In this document: positions 59,401 to 64,000 of the stretch, in pieces
How the letters are laid out: each line of letters begins with the position of its first letter
How positions within the stretch are numbered: the first letter of the stretch is position 1
From: Symsagittifera roscoffensis
Taxonomy: Eukaryota; Xenacoelomorpha; Acoela; Convolutidae
Assembly: GCF_963678635.1 (NCBI RefSeq)
Contig: NC_087069.1
Location: 55,038,928-55,102,927 of the forward strand
Direction of reading: 5' to 3'
Length of the DNA: 64,000 nt
The notes under the pieces: model-generated
The model's database searches: none
Told to the model about the DNA's origin: nothing
The model's input: the letters and a program-made list of their open reading frames with translations, nothing else
Made by a program: the position numbers and the translations under genes

Positions 59401-59980
59401 TCATTTAAACTAATTGTTTTGATAGGTATTGACATTTTATGTTTTTTGTATTTGTGAAACTTGAGTCTTAAGAAAAAAATTTTGTTAGCCCTTTCCTTTC
59501 CATAGCTTTTTCGTCTAAAATGCCAGATCTGTAAAAATTAAATTCCGTCTAATTTCGTTTTTTGTACTATCCGTCTAATTTGCTTATCGTCTAATTTCCT
59601 AGGCCCCGGAGCAAATTGTCCTACTCTGATTACCAGAGGGTTCAATTTATATTCAGATTTTGCTATTTGAGCTGATATCTAGTTCATAGATCTACAGCAA
59701 GAGATACGCTGCTGTGGGTACAAAAATGATATTTGAGATCGAAACTTTTTAGAATATGTTTCGGTTCCCGGCGATTACAAGTGACTTGCTCTTGTACGTG
59801 AAATAACAGATGAGTACCTTCAGTTTTTCCGTTGGCTACTGCTGTAGTCGTTGAATGAGTTGAGTCCCCCTTGCTCATCAGCTGCTGCAGATTAGACAGA
59901 CCCCCTCCCCCTGTTCCAGTGCTAGCCTTCTTCGAAGCCAGTAGCTTCTCCAGATTATTCTTTGGCTTGGGCTCACCCAT
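28151..59980 (-). CDS. Long charged coiled-coil protein, multi-exon gene (19 exons seen)
   Basis: Exons (5'-3' on the minus strand): 59980-59818, 56213-56055, 55668-55481, 54742-54586, 53819-53657, 50973-50796, 50437-50351, 47926-47754, 45762-45623, 45039-44912, 44416-44316, 43917-43812, 41508-41376, 40970-40778, 36911-36728, 36202-36063, 34677-34519, 33971-33816 and 28303-28151. All introns are GT-AG. Phases agree at every junction except exon 16 (phase 2) to exon 17 (phase 0), which spans the N gap. The ATG has a good context (GCAATGG) and an in-frame TAA 6 nt upstream. Residues 1-170 are Gly/Ser/Thr-rich and partly basic. From ~171 to near the end the protein is almost pure Glu/Lys/Gln/Arg/Leu heptad coiled coil, and it ends STMDDEE. 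About 952 residues are visible. The rod-like design suggests a structural, cytoskeletal or Golgi/centrosome-tether role, but I do not recognise the family. Confidence 0.85.
28304..30295. other. Intron 18, left part
   Basis: Non-coding and AT-rich. It contains a small hairpin (ACCCTTG...CAAGGGT, 29942-29963) that recurs in altered form near 50100. Confidence 0.4.
30296..30736. mobile_element. Diverged foldback element
   Basis: Both arms match the 45868-46599 foldback. The left arm runs from CATTGCTGGTTCAAATTGAG through AGTGAAGAGAACAG. The right arm ends TTGTCATTCAAATCAGAGCTG. It is older than the 45.9-kb copy. Confidence 0.65.
31761..32879. mobile_element. TA-flanked (Tc1/mariner-like) MITE carrying a nested hAT MITE
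   Basis: The ends CCCGCACTGGAGTTCCATGG and (inverted) CCCGCAGCGGAGTTCCATGG match at 18 of 20 positions. TA dinucleotides flank both sides (31759-31760 and 32880-32881). Removing the nested element and one target duplication leaves ~672 bp. The interior is rich in TTATAATCCATTATAAT motifs. Confidence 0.78.
31795..32233. mobile_element. hAT-type MITE, 439 bp, with perfect 8-bp target duplication
   Basis: The termini are CAGGGGCGGATCTAGG and, inverted, CCTAAATCCGCCCCTG. It is flanked on both sides by GTTGTTAT (31787-31794 and 32234-32241). It is the same family as 20507-20764 but longer. Confidence 0.92.
33066..33594 (-). mobile_element. HINE-like element, family 1 copy
   Basis: Full length. 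The 3' tip is on the left, with CAAGACTGCTCGTATCAGGG, a decayed hairpin and GTTCCGACTGCC. The interior carries the GCGCGAATTATATCGCGCG palindrome. The 5' tip is on the right (GAAAGTCGGAACAA). Confidence 0.75.
33816..33971 (-). CDS. Coiled-coil gene exon 18
   Basis: Reads VKQERDRQHSKLVGEIDGVK ... AKLEDLIAALQ. Acceptor GTGCAG, donor CAG|GTAAAG, 52 codons, phase 0 on both sides. The acceptor region is duplicated 99 bp upstream. Confidence 0.85.
33990..34070 (+). repeat. Short tRNA-like SINE flanked by a duplicated exon 18 acceptor
   Basis: A segment with a B-box-like GGTTCGAACCCC and an eight-T terminator lies between two ~28-bp direct repeats (33961-33988 and ~34060-34087) that agree at 23 positions. 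The left repeat is the exon 18 boundary. The right one contains a second GTGCAG acceptor followed by codons VEQEMK and then a stop. Confidence 0.5.
34519..34677 (-). CDS. Coiled-coil gene exon 17
   Basis: Reads VKRLGGEVERVMADRDYTVE ... KMLRDEIYK. Acceptor CATTAG, donor AAG|GTACAC, 53 codons, phase 0 on both sides. Joined directly to exon 16 it would hit a TGA at once, so an intervening exon is required. Confidence 0.85.
34746..34945. other. Assembly gap (200 Ns)
   Basis: Exactly 200 Ns, so probably a placeholder of unknown true length. It lies in the intron between exons 16 and 17 of the coiled-coil gene and also truncates a HINE-like element that begins at 34946. The exon-phase mismatch across it suggests hidden coding sequence. 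Confidence 0.95.
34946..35299 (+). mobile_element. HINE-like element, family 1, truncated by the gap
   Basis: Opposite orientation to its neighbours. The 3' tip, CAGGGCTTCGCCCTG then ATACGAGCAGTCTTGTT, ends at 35299. The 5' part is lost in the N gap. Confidence 0.8.
35343..35835 (-). mobile_element. HINE-like element, family 1 copy
   Basis: Its 3' tip faces the 3' tip of the previous copy across 43 bp, making an inverted pair. The 5' tip, CGTATCGAAAGTCGGAACAA, is on the right. Confidence 0.8.
36063..36202 (-). CDS. Coiled-coil gene exon 16
   Basis: Reads ELERVKEDRESEVNRLKEEL ... DRMMDEAL. Acceptor TTCAG, donor CAG|GTGAAG, phase 0 to phase 2. It does not match the phase of the next visible exon. 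Confidence 0.85.
36728..36911 (-). CDS. Coiled-coil gene exon 15
   Basis: Reads LSKSKEEEVDKWRQECEKTR ... SQRDRAQQ. Acceptor TTGCAG, donor CAG|GTACAC, phase 2 to phase 0. A HINE-like element begins 25 bp upstream of it. A partial copy of its 5' end occurs at 37611-37636. Confidence 0.85.
36936..37468 (-). mobile_element. HINE-like element, family 1 copy beside exon 15
   Basis: Full length with both hairpins intact. It sits in intron 14, 25 bp from the exon 15 acceptor. Confidence 0.85.
37611..37636 (-). pseudogene. Duplicated fragment of exon 15 in intron 14
   Basis: The plus-strand sequence TATCCACTTCCTCCTCTTTG and the bases after it match the 5' end of exon 15 (36882-36908) with about two changes. 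They lie directly beside a truncated HINE-like copy, just as exon 15 lies beside its own HINE copy. Confidence 0.75.
37637..38106 (-). mobile_element. HINE-like element, family 1, 3' tip missing
   Basis: Lacks the 3' hairpin end and starts at GAGTAGTAACATAA. The duplicated exon 15 fragment abuts it there. It joins the next copy directly (GTCGGAACAA|CAAGACTGC). Confidence 0.8.
38107..38638 (-). mobile_element. HINE-like element, family 1 copy
   Basis: Complete and in direct head-to-tail contact with the copy to its left. The two are very similar. Confidence 0.85.
38690..38765 (+). repeat. Conserved ~75-bp hairpin-rich tract, copy 1
   Basis: It runs from ACAGGGGCACAACAGCGG to past CTTGTGTTGGTCCTTTC. 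It includes CGGTTCGCCG, the 14-bp palindrome GAGCTGTACAGCTC and TTTCCCCCGAGGAAA. An inverted copy lies at 46634-46702. It is GC-richer than its surroundings. Confidence 0.75.
38914..39354 (+). mobile_element. HINE-like element, family 1, divergent subfamily
   Basis: The 5' tip GTTCTGACTTTCGAAG is on the left. The 3' tip is on the right (AGTCGGAATATTCAGAGC, a weakened hairpin, and GCAGTCTTG). The interior is related to the 12.3-kb copy. Confidence 0.65.
40778..40970 (-). CDS. Coiled-coil gene exon 14
   Basis: Reads EQDKLRAAMDKLTEERDKEM ... DRLTQEIG. Acceptor TTTCAG, donor AAG|GTACGG, phase 1 to phase 2. At 193 nt it is the largest coding exon seen. Confidence 0.85.
41376..41508 (-). CDS. Coiled-coil gene exon 13
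   Basis: Reads MEREEAEGRNKRDRVEWENR ... HKQQATQ. Acceptor TGTAG, donor CAGG|GTCAGT, phase 0 to phase 1. Confidence 0.85.
41803..42305. mobile_element. MITE with ~40-bp inverted ends
   Basis: The left arm, with TTTGAGTTTCATTTTCACTG, and the right arm, with GACTATAAAACTCGTTTTCA, are imperfect inverted copies. They resemble the arms of the 8.05-kb MITE. No transposase. Confidence 0.5.
42530..42660. mobile_element. Fragment of hAT-type MITE
   Basis: AGGTGGATCTAGGATTTTGG, GGTCGACCAAATAACTTCTC and GAGCTCTCCAAAAAGC match the interior of the 31.8-kb hAT MITE. One end only. Similar fragments lie near 40180, 48180-48270, 48795 and 53575. Confidence 0.55.
43812..43917 (-). CDS. Coiled-coil gene exon 12
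   Basis: Reads LMAEYRAKMDEMKQDSESAK ... MENRLQ. Acceptor TTTAG, donor CAG|GTATGC, phase 2 to phase 0. Confidence 0.85.
44316..44416 (-). CDS. Coiled-coil gene exon 11
   Basis: Reads AARQSELSGLKDKMSKMEKE ... KHEREL. The acceptor TTTCTAG is preceded by a (TC)n microsatellite that serves as its polypyrimidine tract. Donor CT|GTGAGT, phase 0 to phase 2. Confidence 0.85.
44418..44452. repeat. GA microsatellite
   Basis: A GAAAGAGAAAGAG start followed by (GA)n. On the minus strand it is the (TC)n pyrimidine tract just upstream of the exon 11 acceptor. Confidence 0.95.
44912..45039 (-). CDS. Coiled-coil gene exon 10
   Basis: Reads EFKREKEDLERSLDKLRKDK ... VKKEGEDSE. Acceptor CTCTAG, donor GAG|GTAAGG, phase 1 to phase 0. 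Confidence 0.85.
45623..45762 (-). CDS. Coiled-coil gene exon 9
   Basis: Reads EQSKQNEKLLADQERQRVAV ... KEQDKLRG. The acceptor is AATAG; the alternative AG two bases further would create an immediate stop. Donor AGGG|GTAAGG, phase 2 to phase 1. Confidence 0.82.
45868..46599. mobile_element. Foldback element with ~313-bp inverted arms
   Basis: Arms 45868-46180 and 46287-46599 are near-identical inverted copies around a ~106-bp centre. The termini CAGTGCTGATTTAAAT and ATTTAAATCAGCACTG are flanked by TA on both sides (45866-45867 and 46600-46601), pointing to the Tc1/mariner/pogo group. The open frames in the two arms are mirror images of each other, not genes. Confidence 0.88.
46634..46702 (-). 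repeat. Conserved ~75-bp hairpin-rich tract, copy 2
   Basis: Inverted copy of 38690-38765 with roughly 90% identity by eye. It keeps the GGTTCGCCG hairpin; the palindrome is slightly broken (GGGCTGTACAGCTC). It lies ~35 bp from the end of the foldback element. Confidence 0.75.
46703..47753. other. Intron 8 remainder
   Basis: AT-rich and non-coding, with no recognised element. Confidence 0.4.
47754..47926 (-). CDS. Coiled-coil gene exon 8
   Basis: Reads ADMDKMKADRDRIKKELEAD ... MRNEYDNKI. Acceptor CTAAG, donor AAG|GTACTT, phase 0 to phase 2. Confidence 0.85.
47927..50350. other. Intron 7
   Basis: Non-coding. It contains hAT MITE fragments near 48180-48270 and 48795. Short open frames such as 49124-49336 show no similarity or codon bias. 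Confidence 0.4.
50351..50437 (-). CDS. Coiled-coil gene exon 7
   Basis: A short 29-codon symmetrical exon (AAKESELDKLKHELERARTD ... KGQLQ), phase 0 on both sides, so skipping it would keep the frame. Donor CAG|GTGATC. Confidence 0.85.
50796..50973 (-). CDS. Coiled-coil gene exon 6
   Basis: Reads LKEQAKLSEGDSVKRLQEKE ... ISALKAQQQKLQ. Acceptor CTTAG, donor CAG|GTAGGG followed at once by a long G run. Phase 2 to phase 0. Confidence 0.85.
51440..52715 (+). mobile_element. Decayed HINE-like element split by a nested insertion
   Basis: A 5' part (GGACGGAATAGTTGTACTC onward) reaches the GACATTAACGCGTAAGCGG interior at 51730. The 3' part resumes after the nested element with a GGGTGGGGGACGATGA segment and ends in AATGGCAGTCGTAACACTTC and a weakened hairpin (AGCGTCGCCCT). 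Confidence 0.55.
51739..52469. mobile_element. AT-rich element with 12-bp perfect inverted ends
   Basis: Ends ACTCAGTAAAAA (51739-51750) and TTTTTACTGAGT (52458-52469). The interior is dense in TTATAATCGATTATAAT-type palindromes. It interrupts a HINE-like copy. The target duplication is unclear. Confidence 0.6.
53657..53819 (-). CDS. Coiled-coil gene exon 5
   Basis: Reads DELRLAKQNAEKLQKELERE ... QQRLQAEMD. Acceptor GGTAG, donor ACAG|GTAAAA, phase 1 to phase 2. Confidence 0.85.
54586..54742 (-). CDS. Coiled-coil gene exon 4
   Basis: The coiled coil begins: KAKEELERAEKERQKFEEEA ... KEQYDQIQ. Acceptor TTAG, donor CAGG|GTCAGC, phase 0 in, phase 1 out. Confidence 0.85.
55481..55668 (-). CDS. 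Coiled-coil gene exon 3
   Basis: Codes HVLRAILDPKEKRKRGG (a basic patch), then an acidic stretch with EDEMVVVGADSG and LFKEEEAR. Donor AGG|GTCAGT, leaving phase 0. This is the last non-coiled exon. Confidence 0.8.
56055..56213 (-). CDS. Coiled-coil gene exon 2
   Basis: Low-complexity Ser/Thr/Gly segment (ASVASSSPRGSTTI ... GGGGAGDKYKDIAMRG). Acceptor TTTAG, donor GGG|GTGAGA, phase 1 on both sides, 159 nt. Confidence 0.8.
56834..57456 (+). mobile_element. HINE-like element, family 2, copy A
   Basis: The left tip has a GTCATTGAAAATGGGG stem-loop. The right tip has GGTCGGAACATTC, then the perfect hairpin CTGTGCTAATTGCACAG and the tail TAACCGGTTATCCTTGTT. Confidence 0.65.
57799..58436 (+). mobile_element. 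HINE-like element, family 2, copy B
   Basis: The left tip is GTTCCGACAATTGAAAATTG. The right tip is GTCGGAACATTCTGTGC with the hairpin partly decayed. Copy C follows with no spacer. Confidence 0.68.
58437..59031 (+). mobile_element. HINE-like element, family 2, copy C
   Basis: The left tip is TTTCGACCATTGAAAATGGG. The right tip is GGTCGGAACATTC, then CTGTGCTAGTTGCACAG and a tail ending CTATCCTTGTT. Head to tail with copy B. Confidence 0.68.
59032..59817. other. Intron 1, part adjoining exon 1
   Basis: Contains repeated short phrases built on AATTAGACG / CGTCTAATTT (59150-59240 and 59530-59600), roughly inverted about the centre, suggesting an old palindromic element. No coding. Confidence 0.35.
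59818..59980 (-). CDS. Coiled-coil gene exon 1
   Basis: Codes for residues 1-54 (MGEPKPKNNLEKLLASKK, then a TGTGGGG linker and LSNLQQLMSKG). The donor is G|GTACTC and the intron is phase 1. The start is supported by the upstream in-frame stop and a purine at -3 with G at +4. Confidence 0.85.
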
Positions 59981-61239
59981 TGCAACTTATCAGAAGAAAA
60001 ATATCCAAATATCGTAATATTTAACAATTTTGTATAAAGCTAGAATCGCCTGAGAAAATGACTCGAAAAGTTTTGGTTTTGGCAATGAAACTTAATTTTT
60101 GACCAGTAATTTCGGTTTCTGCAAACTAAATTCCAAATTAACCGACGAAAATCAAGAATCAAATGGGAAAAAAACCCAAGATTCGATTTGATGTTCTTGT
60201 TTGCAATTTACTAAATTATTTTTTAACGCTTGGATCAGCATGCAAAATTTACAGAATGCAATTTTTTCAAGTGTTTGTTGACGCTGGTGAAAATGATATG
60301 TAGTTTGAAAAGTGAAGTTTAATTAATATATACTATTGAAGCCAGCTGGTAGCATTTGTGATACGTTGTTGTTAAACATACTGTCGAGAGTTTAGAGAAA
60401 ATTCTCAACCAAGGGCGGTATGTGTAGAAAACAACGTCGCGATTTAAATCACAGATCAATAACTTTAAAAAAATTTACGAAAGAACGTGTAAAATGGTTT
60501 AAAACACAGTATTAAAACACCATTTTAATACAATGTTTCTAGCACAGTAATGAGTTTTTAAAAATGAGTCTTTTTAAAGCTGTGATGGGACTACTTTTCT
60601 CTCTACATATGGTCTATTATAACCAAATAAGAAAGCAGTCGAGAAAATGTTTGATCAAATTGTGCTTCACATGTAATACAGACATGATACTTTTAGTTTT
60701 ACATTTAGTCTATGAATATGACACGCACTCAGTTTTTAAAAATGAGCGCTGACTTTTTAGTTTTTTTAATGAGCAGTTTTGCTTAAAAATGGTATGCATA
60801 CTTTCATGTTTAAGAGGCGGAGTCTTCGCTTGAAGTCACTGTCTGTAATTTGAGAAGGTCAAAAATATAAAAAAAAAAGAACAACTTCTTACAATATTCT
60901 TTTCTTAGTAGTGTTTTTTCGGCCCAGATAAGCCTATTGTACCCAAACTTTCTGGGCCAAAGTATTTCATTTGCAACAAATCAGCTGCTTCATTTTATGT
61001 TGATAAATTTTTTTCCCTCTTACGTGAAATATTTACTTCAAGTGGTTATTATTTTTCGAATAATTATTTCAGATTCTTGCTTAAATGATGTCTTTTTACG
61101 AGTTGTTTAGTAAGATCTGCCCTTTTTCTGTCAATGATTGACATAAACAAAATACATTATATCTATAGACCTGAAGTTTTTAGAATCTCGCAGCTTTTTC
61201 AAGAAATCTGAATGTCCGATTTGTTAAATGCAGTTGGGA
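59981..61239. other. Upstream flank of the coiled-coil gene
   Basis: No further exon or promoter motif could be assigned. It includes short direct repeats of GAGTTTTTAAAAATGAG (60548, 60728). Confidence 0.4.
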
Positions 61240-61872
61240 GCAGCTCGTATATCAAAGCAAAATCCTAAATGCCGTGGCTGCTTTTTAGTCTGTCTCAACG
61301 TCCCCAAACAGCTAAAAATTGGTGAACTGTCAAAGAAATTAGCCTGCCTCAACTCAATTTACAACAAGTTTTAGTGCGGGATAAGTCACCAGGCAGATAA
61401 AAAATTTGAGTTACGTTTTGTGCATCAAGAAAAAATCTTTTAATGCGTGCGGAATAAGTCAATTGCATCGCCAAATTGATAGTTTTTAAAGCTCCAGAAC
61501 TTTAGGAAAATCATTACGAGGCCAAACTGTGCACTGGATAGGAGCACACTTTAGTTTGTGTATGTCTCTGGAATCCACAAACAAGTCTTTTAACATGTTA
61601 AGTTTTTCTCGGAACGATCGAAAAACGAAAGAACAAAGGAAGATCACAGAGAGCGTCCTTGATGCGGAATCCCCTTACAAATCACAAAATACTTAGTTTA
61701 CACACAAAATGATGACTGCAGGCGAAATATATTTGCCCATTTGCACTTAAGGAATTGATATATTCATCGTGGTCTAAAAATCTTCGTCAAAAACTATCAT
61801 TTTGCTCGCCGAAACTGGTCTAAATACGAAAACACCCACTGTGAATGATCCTTTTTTGAAAGTTGGAACAAA
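61240..61872 (-). mobile_element. Decayed HINE-like element (family 1 related)
   Basis: The left end CAGCTCGTATATCAAAGC and the right end AAAGTTGGAACAAAAC resemble the family tips. The interior is heavily diverged. Another decayed fragment set lies at 62030-62640. Confidence 0.4.
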
Positions 61873-63167
61873 ACGGCATGTTTTGTCAGAAGTATATAAG
61901 GATGACATGCAACGAGCAATCTTGAAAACCTTGCGAAGTGCAATTAATAACCCAATGCAAAAGTAAAGCAATCAAAAAATCAGTCAATAGAAATGTTTTC
62001 TACGAATTTTGAAGGAAAAAAAAACGAAACTAATTATTTATTTTCGGAGTTTTTTCCCAACACAAGTTTCTGCTTTTTGACTAGCAATTTTGGACGGAAG
62101 TTGGAATTAAGTCTGAAATATTTTGATGGCCTGAGTTAAAAATAGGAATGTATATTTTAGTTGTAATAATTTGCAAATTTGAGCCTTAAAAAATTACTTT
62201 TTTGGCCAACTCGGGATAATTAAAGCGTCATATATTGCATTTTAATAAAACGCAAACGGCCGATAATTTTCTACTTAAAAATCAATCCAAACTAATGTCA
62301 GGCACGCTAATTGATTCAAACAAGTCTGATCGCATGTTAGGGCAAAACCTTGAATGTTTTGACTGCCCTTCTAGCGGTATTGAAATTTTGTTTGTAAAAA
62401 TTATTGAAAACCATACGCTATGGTCACAATTAAATATCATATATGAAAAAATGAGTGAGATCAAAATTACCATGACCAATTAGCTTGCTTGAATTCAATG
62501 TGGAACAATTATGCAGCGAGGGGAAACTCGCCGCACATGATATCTCGTTACGCTTTTTTGATTATCAAATAAAGTCTTCACTAAGCGCATAGCTTAGACC
62601 AGAGCATGGCTAAGTTGACAATTTTTAACACCATATTTTCAACGATCAACAAAATCGACGGAAAATAGTAGATCTCAGGGAGTCAAAGCGTTAAATGGAG
62701 TAATAATATTTTTTAGTTATATTTTAAGAATTAGTTAGAATCACCCCTTGCATAAGTATACCGTAACTATTCGAAAGACTACATTCATCCCCGAAACTTG
62801 AAGCTAAAATTCAGTTACAAAAAGTATTTCATGCATTACTTCCATGCTTTTTTTCATGCTTTACTTTTATGACTGTACAAAAACTGAACGAAAGGGGGTC
62901 TCATGAAACAGCGCTGATTATTAATATCCGAAAATATCTTGAATTTGAAACGGTTTTTTCTCAAGTAAACAAAAAAACTGACTTGATTTAAAAAAAACTT
63001 TAAATTTTGAATTTCAAATTTAAAACTAAATGGCGTCAAAATTACTAGAAATTCTAAGTTTACACAGACGCGCAGCTTTGCTTCGCAAGCACCAGCGGGA
63101 AAACGGCAAAAAGGAGCTCTTTAAAGTGCAATAAGCAAAAGTAGAAATAAATCTCGAACAAGAAAAA

Positions 63168-63240
63168 TTGGGTTTTCTCGATTCGATCCTTCGACCTAGA
63201 GATTATAGTTCTCACGCACTAACCACTCAGCCACAGACGC
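63168..63240 (-). tRNA. tRNA-like sequence (pseudogene or SINE head)
   Basis: On the minus strand it has A-box-like TGGCTGAGTGGTTAGT, an anticodon stem with four good pairs (GAGA/TCTC), a loop ACTATAA (anticodon position TAT) and a T-loop-like ATCGAAT at the right distance. The T stem and acceptor stem do not pair and U33 is C. It is therefore a tRNA relic or SINE head rather than a working tRNA. Confidence 0.45.
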
Positions 63241-63249
63241 TTAACTTTT

Positions 63250-64000
63250 CACTAACACTAGCCAGAAATAAAGTAGAGAACAGATGTTATGAAACTTTCA
63301 ATGCTACAGATCTGATTATAGCAAAAGTGCTACCAAATCAGTGAACTTTTAATGAACGCTTTTTTGCGGGTTAGGTTAGAAAAAAAGAGGGTTCGTACAA
63401 CTAGACTACGCTTCCCAAGCTGGCTAGTGTAATAAGAAACTTTTAACAAAAAAATACCTCAGTATGAAAAAACTGGATCTATAAGTAACTATAAGTACAT
63501 TTTTTCGCTGGGAAATCTTAATATTAAAATCTATTTTCGAAACTAAAATCAACTATGGAGGAGTTTGTCTTCCTTTTAAAATAGGAAATGAACTGAACTT
63601 AAAAACAAACCAAAACTCAAAACGCGTTAAGGCAAATTTTTCTTGAAAAACAAAAATCACCGCGACCTATAAATGTCTGAAGTACGTTCATCAGCTCTTG
63701 AAAATATTTCCTTTTTCTGTCCTGCGGTTTCTTTTGAATGCGGTTCAGTTAAATGGGTTTTAGCAATTCTGTTATTTTTTTAAAAAAATATATTTCTTGA
63801 GATAAAATAAACTTGAATGATATGCTCATACTTAAACGCTATAGATAAAAAATACATTCACTTAAGTTTCCCATCGACTTATTCAGTCCCGTTCAACAAT
63901 TTTTGGATAGATACTCTGTTATATTTTGGCTCTCTGCAATTCAAAATGACACAATGCAGCGATACGAACAAACTAGACTGATATAGCCATATATAATCAT
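63250..64000. other. Right end of window
   Basis: AT-rich. No gene or repeat structure recognised. Confidence 0.4.

Overview
This is eukaryotic, almost certainly animal, genomic DNA. It is very AT-rich, has spliceosomal introns, and is crowded with transposable-element remnants. Nothing in it fixes the species. The style (GC-richer exons in AT-rich introns, Ty3/gypsy relics, rolling-circle-like and palindromic DNA elements, an intronless NERD-helicase gene) suits an invertebrate. There are no rRNA genes, CRISPR arrays or bacterial operons. Three loci look like real genes, and all read on the minus strand.

(1) 1-7.5 kb. A secreted or membrane-anchored protein of unknown family ends at 6264. 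To its left its last ~88 codons plus an AT-rich spacer are repeated in a tandem array. Ten copies of the coding tail are visible, with a period of 642-680 bp, and the array runs off the left edge. Some copies keep an open frame and others share a nonsense mutation.

(2) 13.5-15.9 kb. A single-exon 778-residue protein combines a NERD nuclease-like domain with a superfamily 1 helicase core. It carries an N-myristoylation-type N-terminus and seems to lack one acidic nuclease residue.

(3) 28.15-59.98 kb. A large gene encodes a long, highly charged coiled-coil protein. I reconstructed 19 coding exons from splice sites and reading-frame phase. All phases agree except across a 200-N assembly gap, so at least one exon is probably missing there. 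The visible coding sequence gives about 952 residues. I do not recognise the family.

Between and inside the genes: 8.8-12.2 kb is a degenerate repeat array. 16.7-19.5 kb and 22.9-25.3 kb are decayed relics of two different Ty3/gypsy elements (integrase in one; protease, RT and RNase H in the other). 20.5 kb and 31.8 kb hold hAT-type miniature elements with 8-bp target duplications, the second nested in a TA-flanked element. 33-39.4 kb (introns of the coiled-coil gene) holds seven copies of a hairpin-ended, Helentron/HINE-like element. A second family with the same architecture lies at 56.8-59.0 kb. A 732-bp foldback element lies at 45.9-46.6 kb. The right end (60-64 kb) has only decayed repeats and a tRNA-like sequence.
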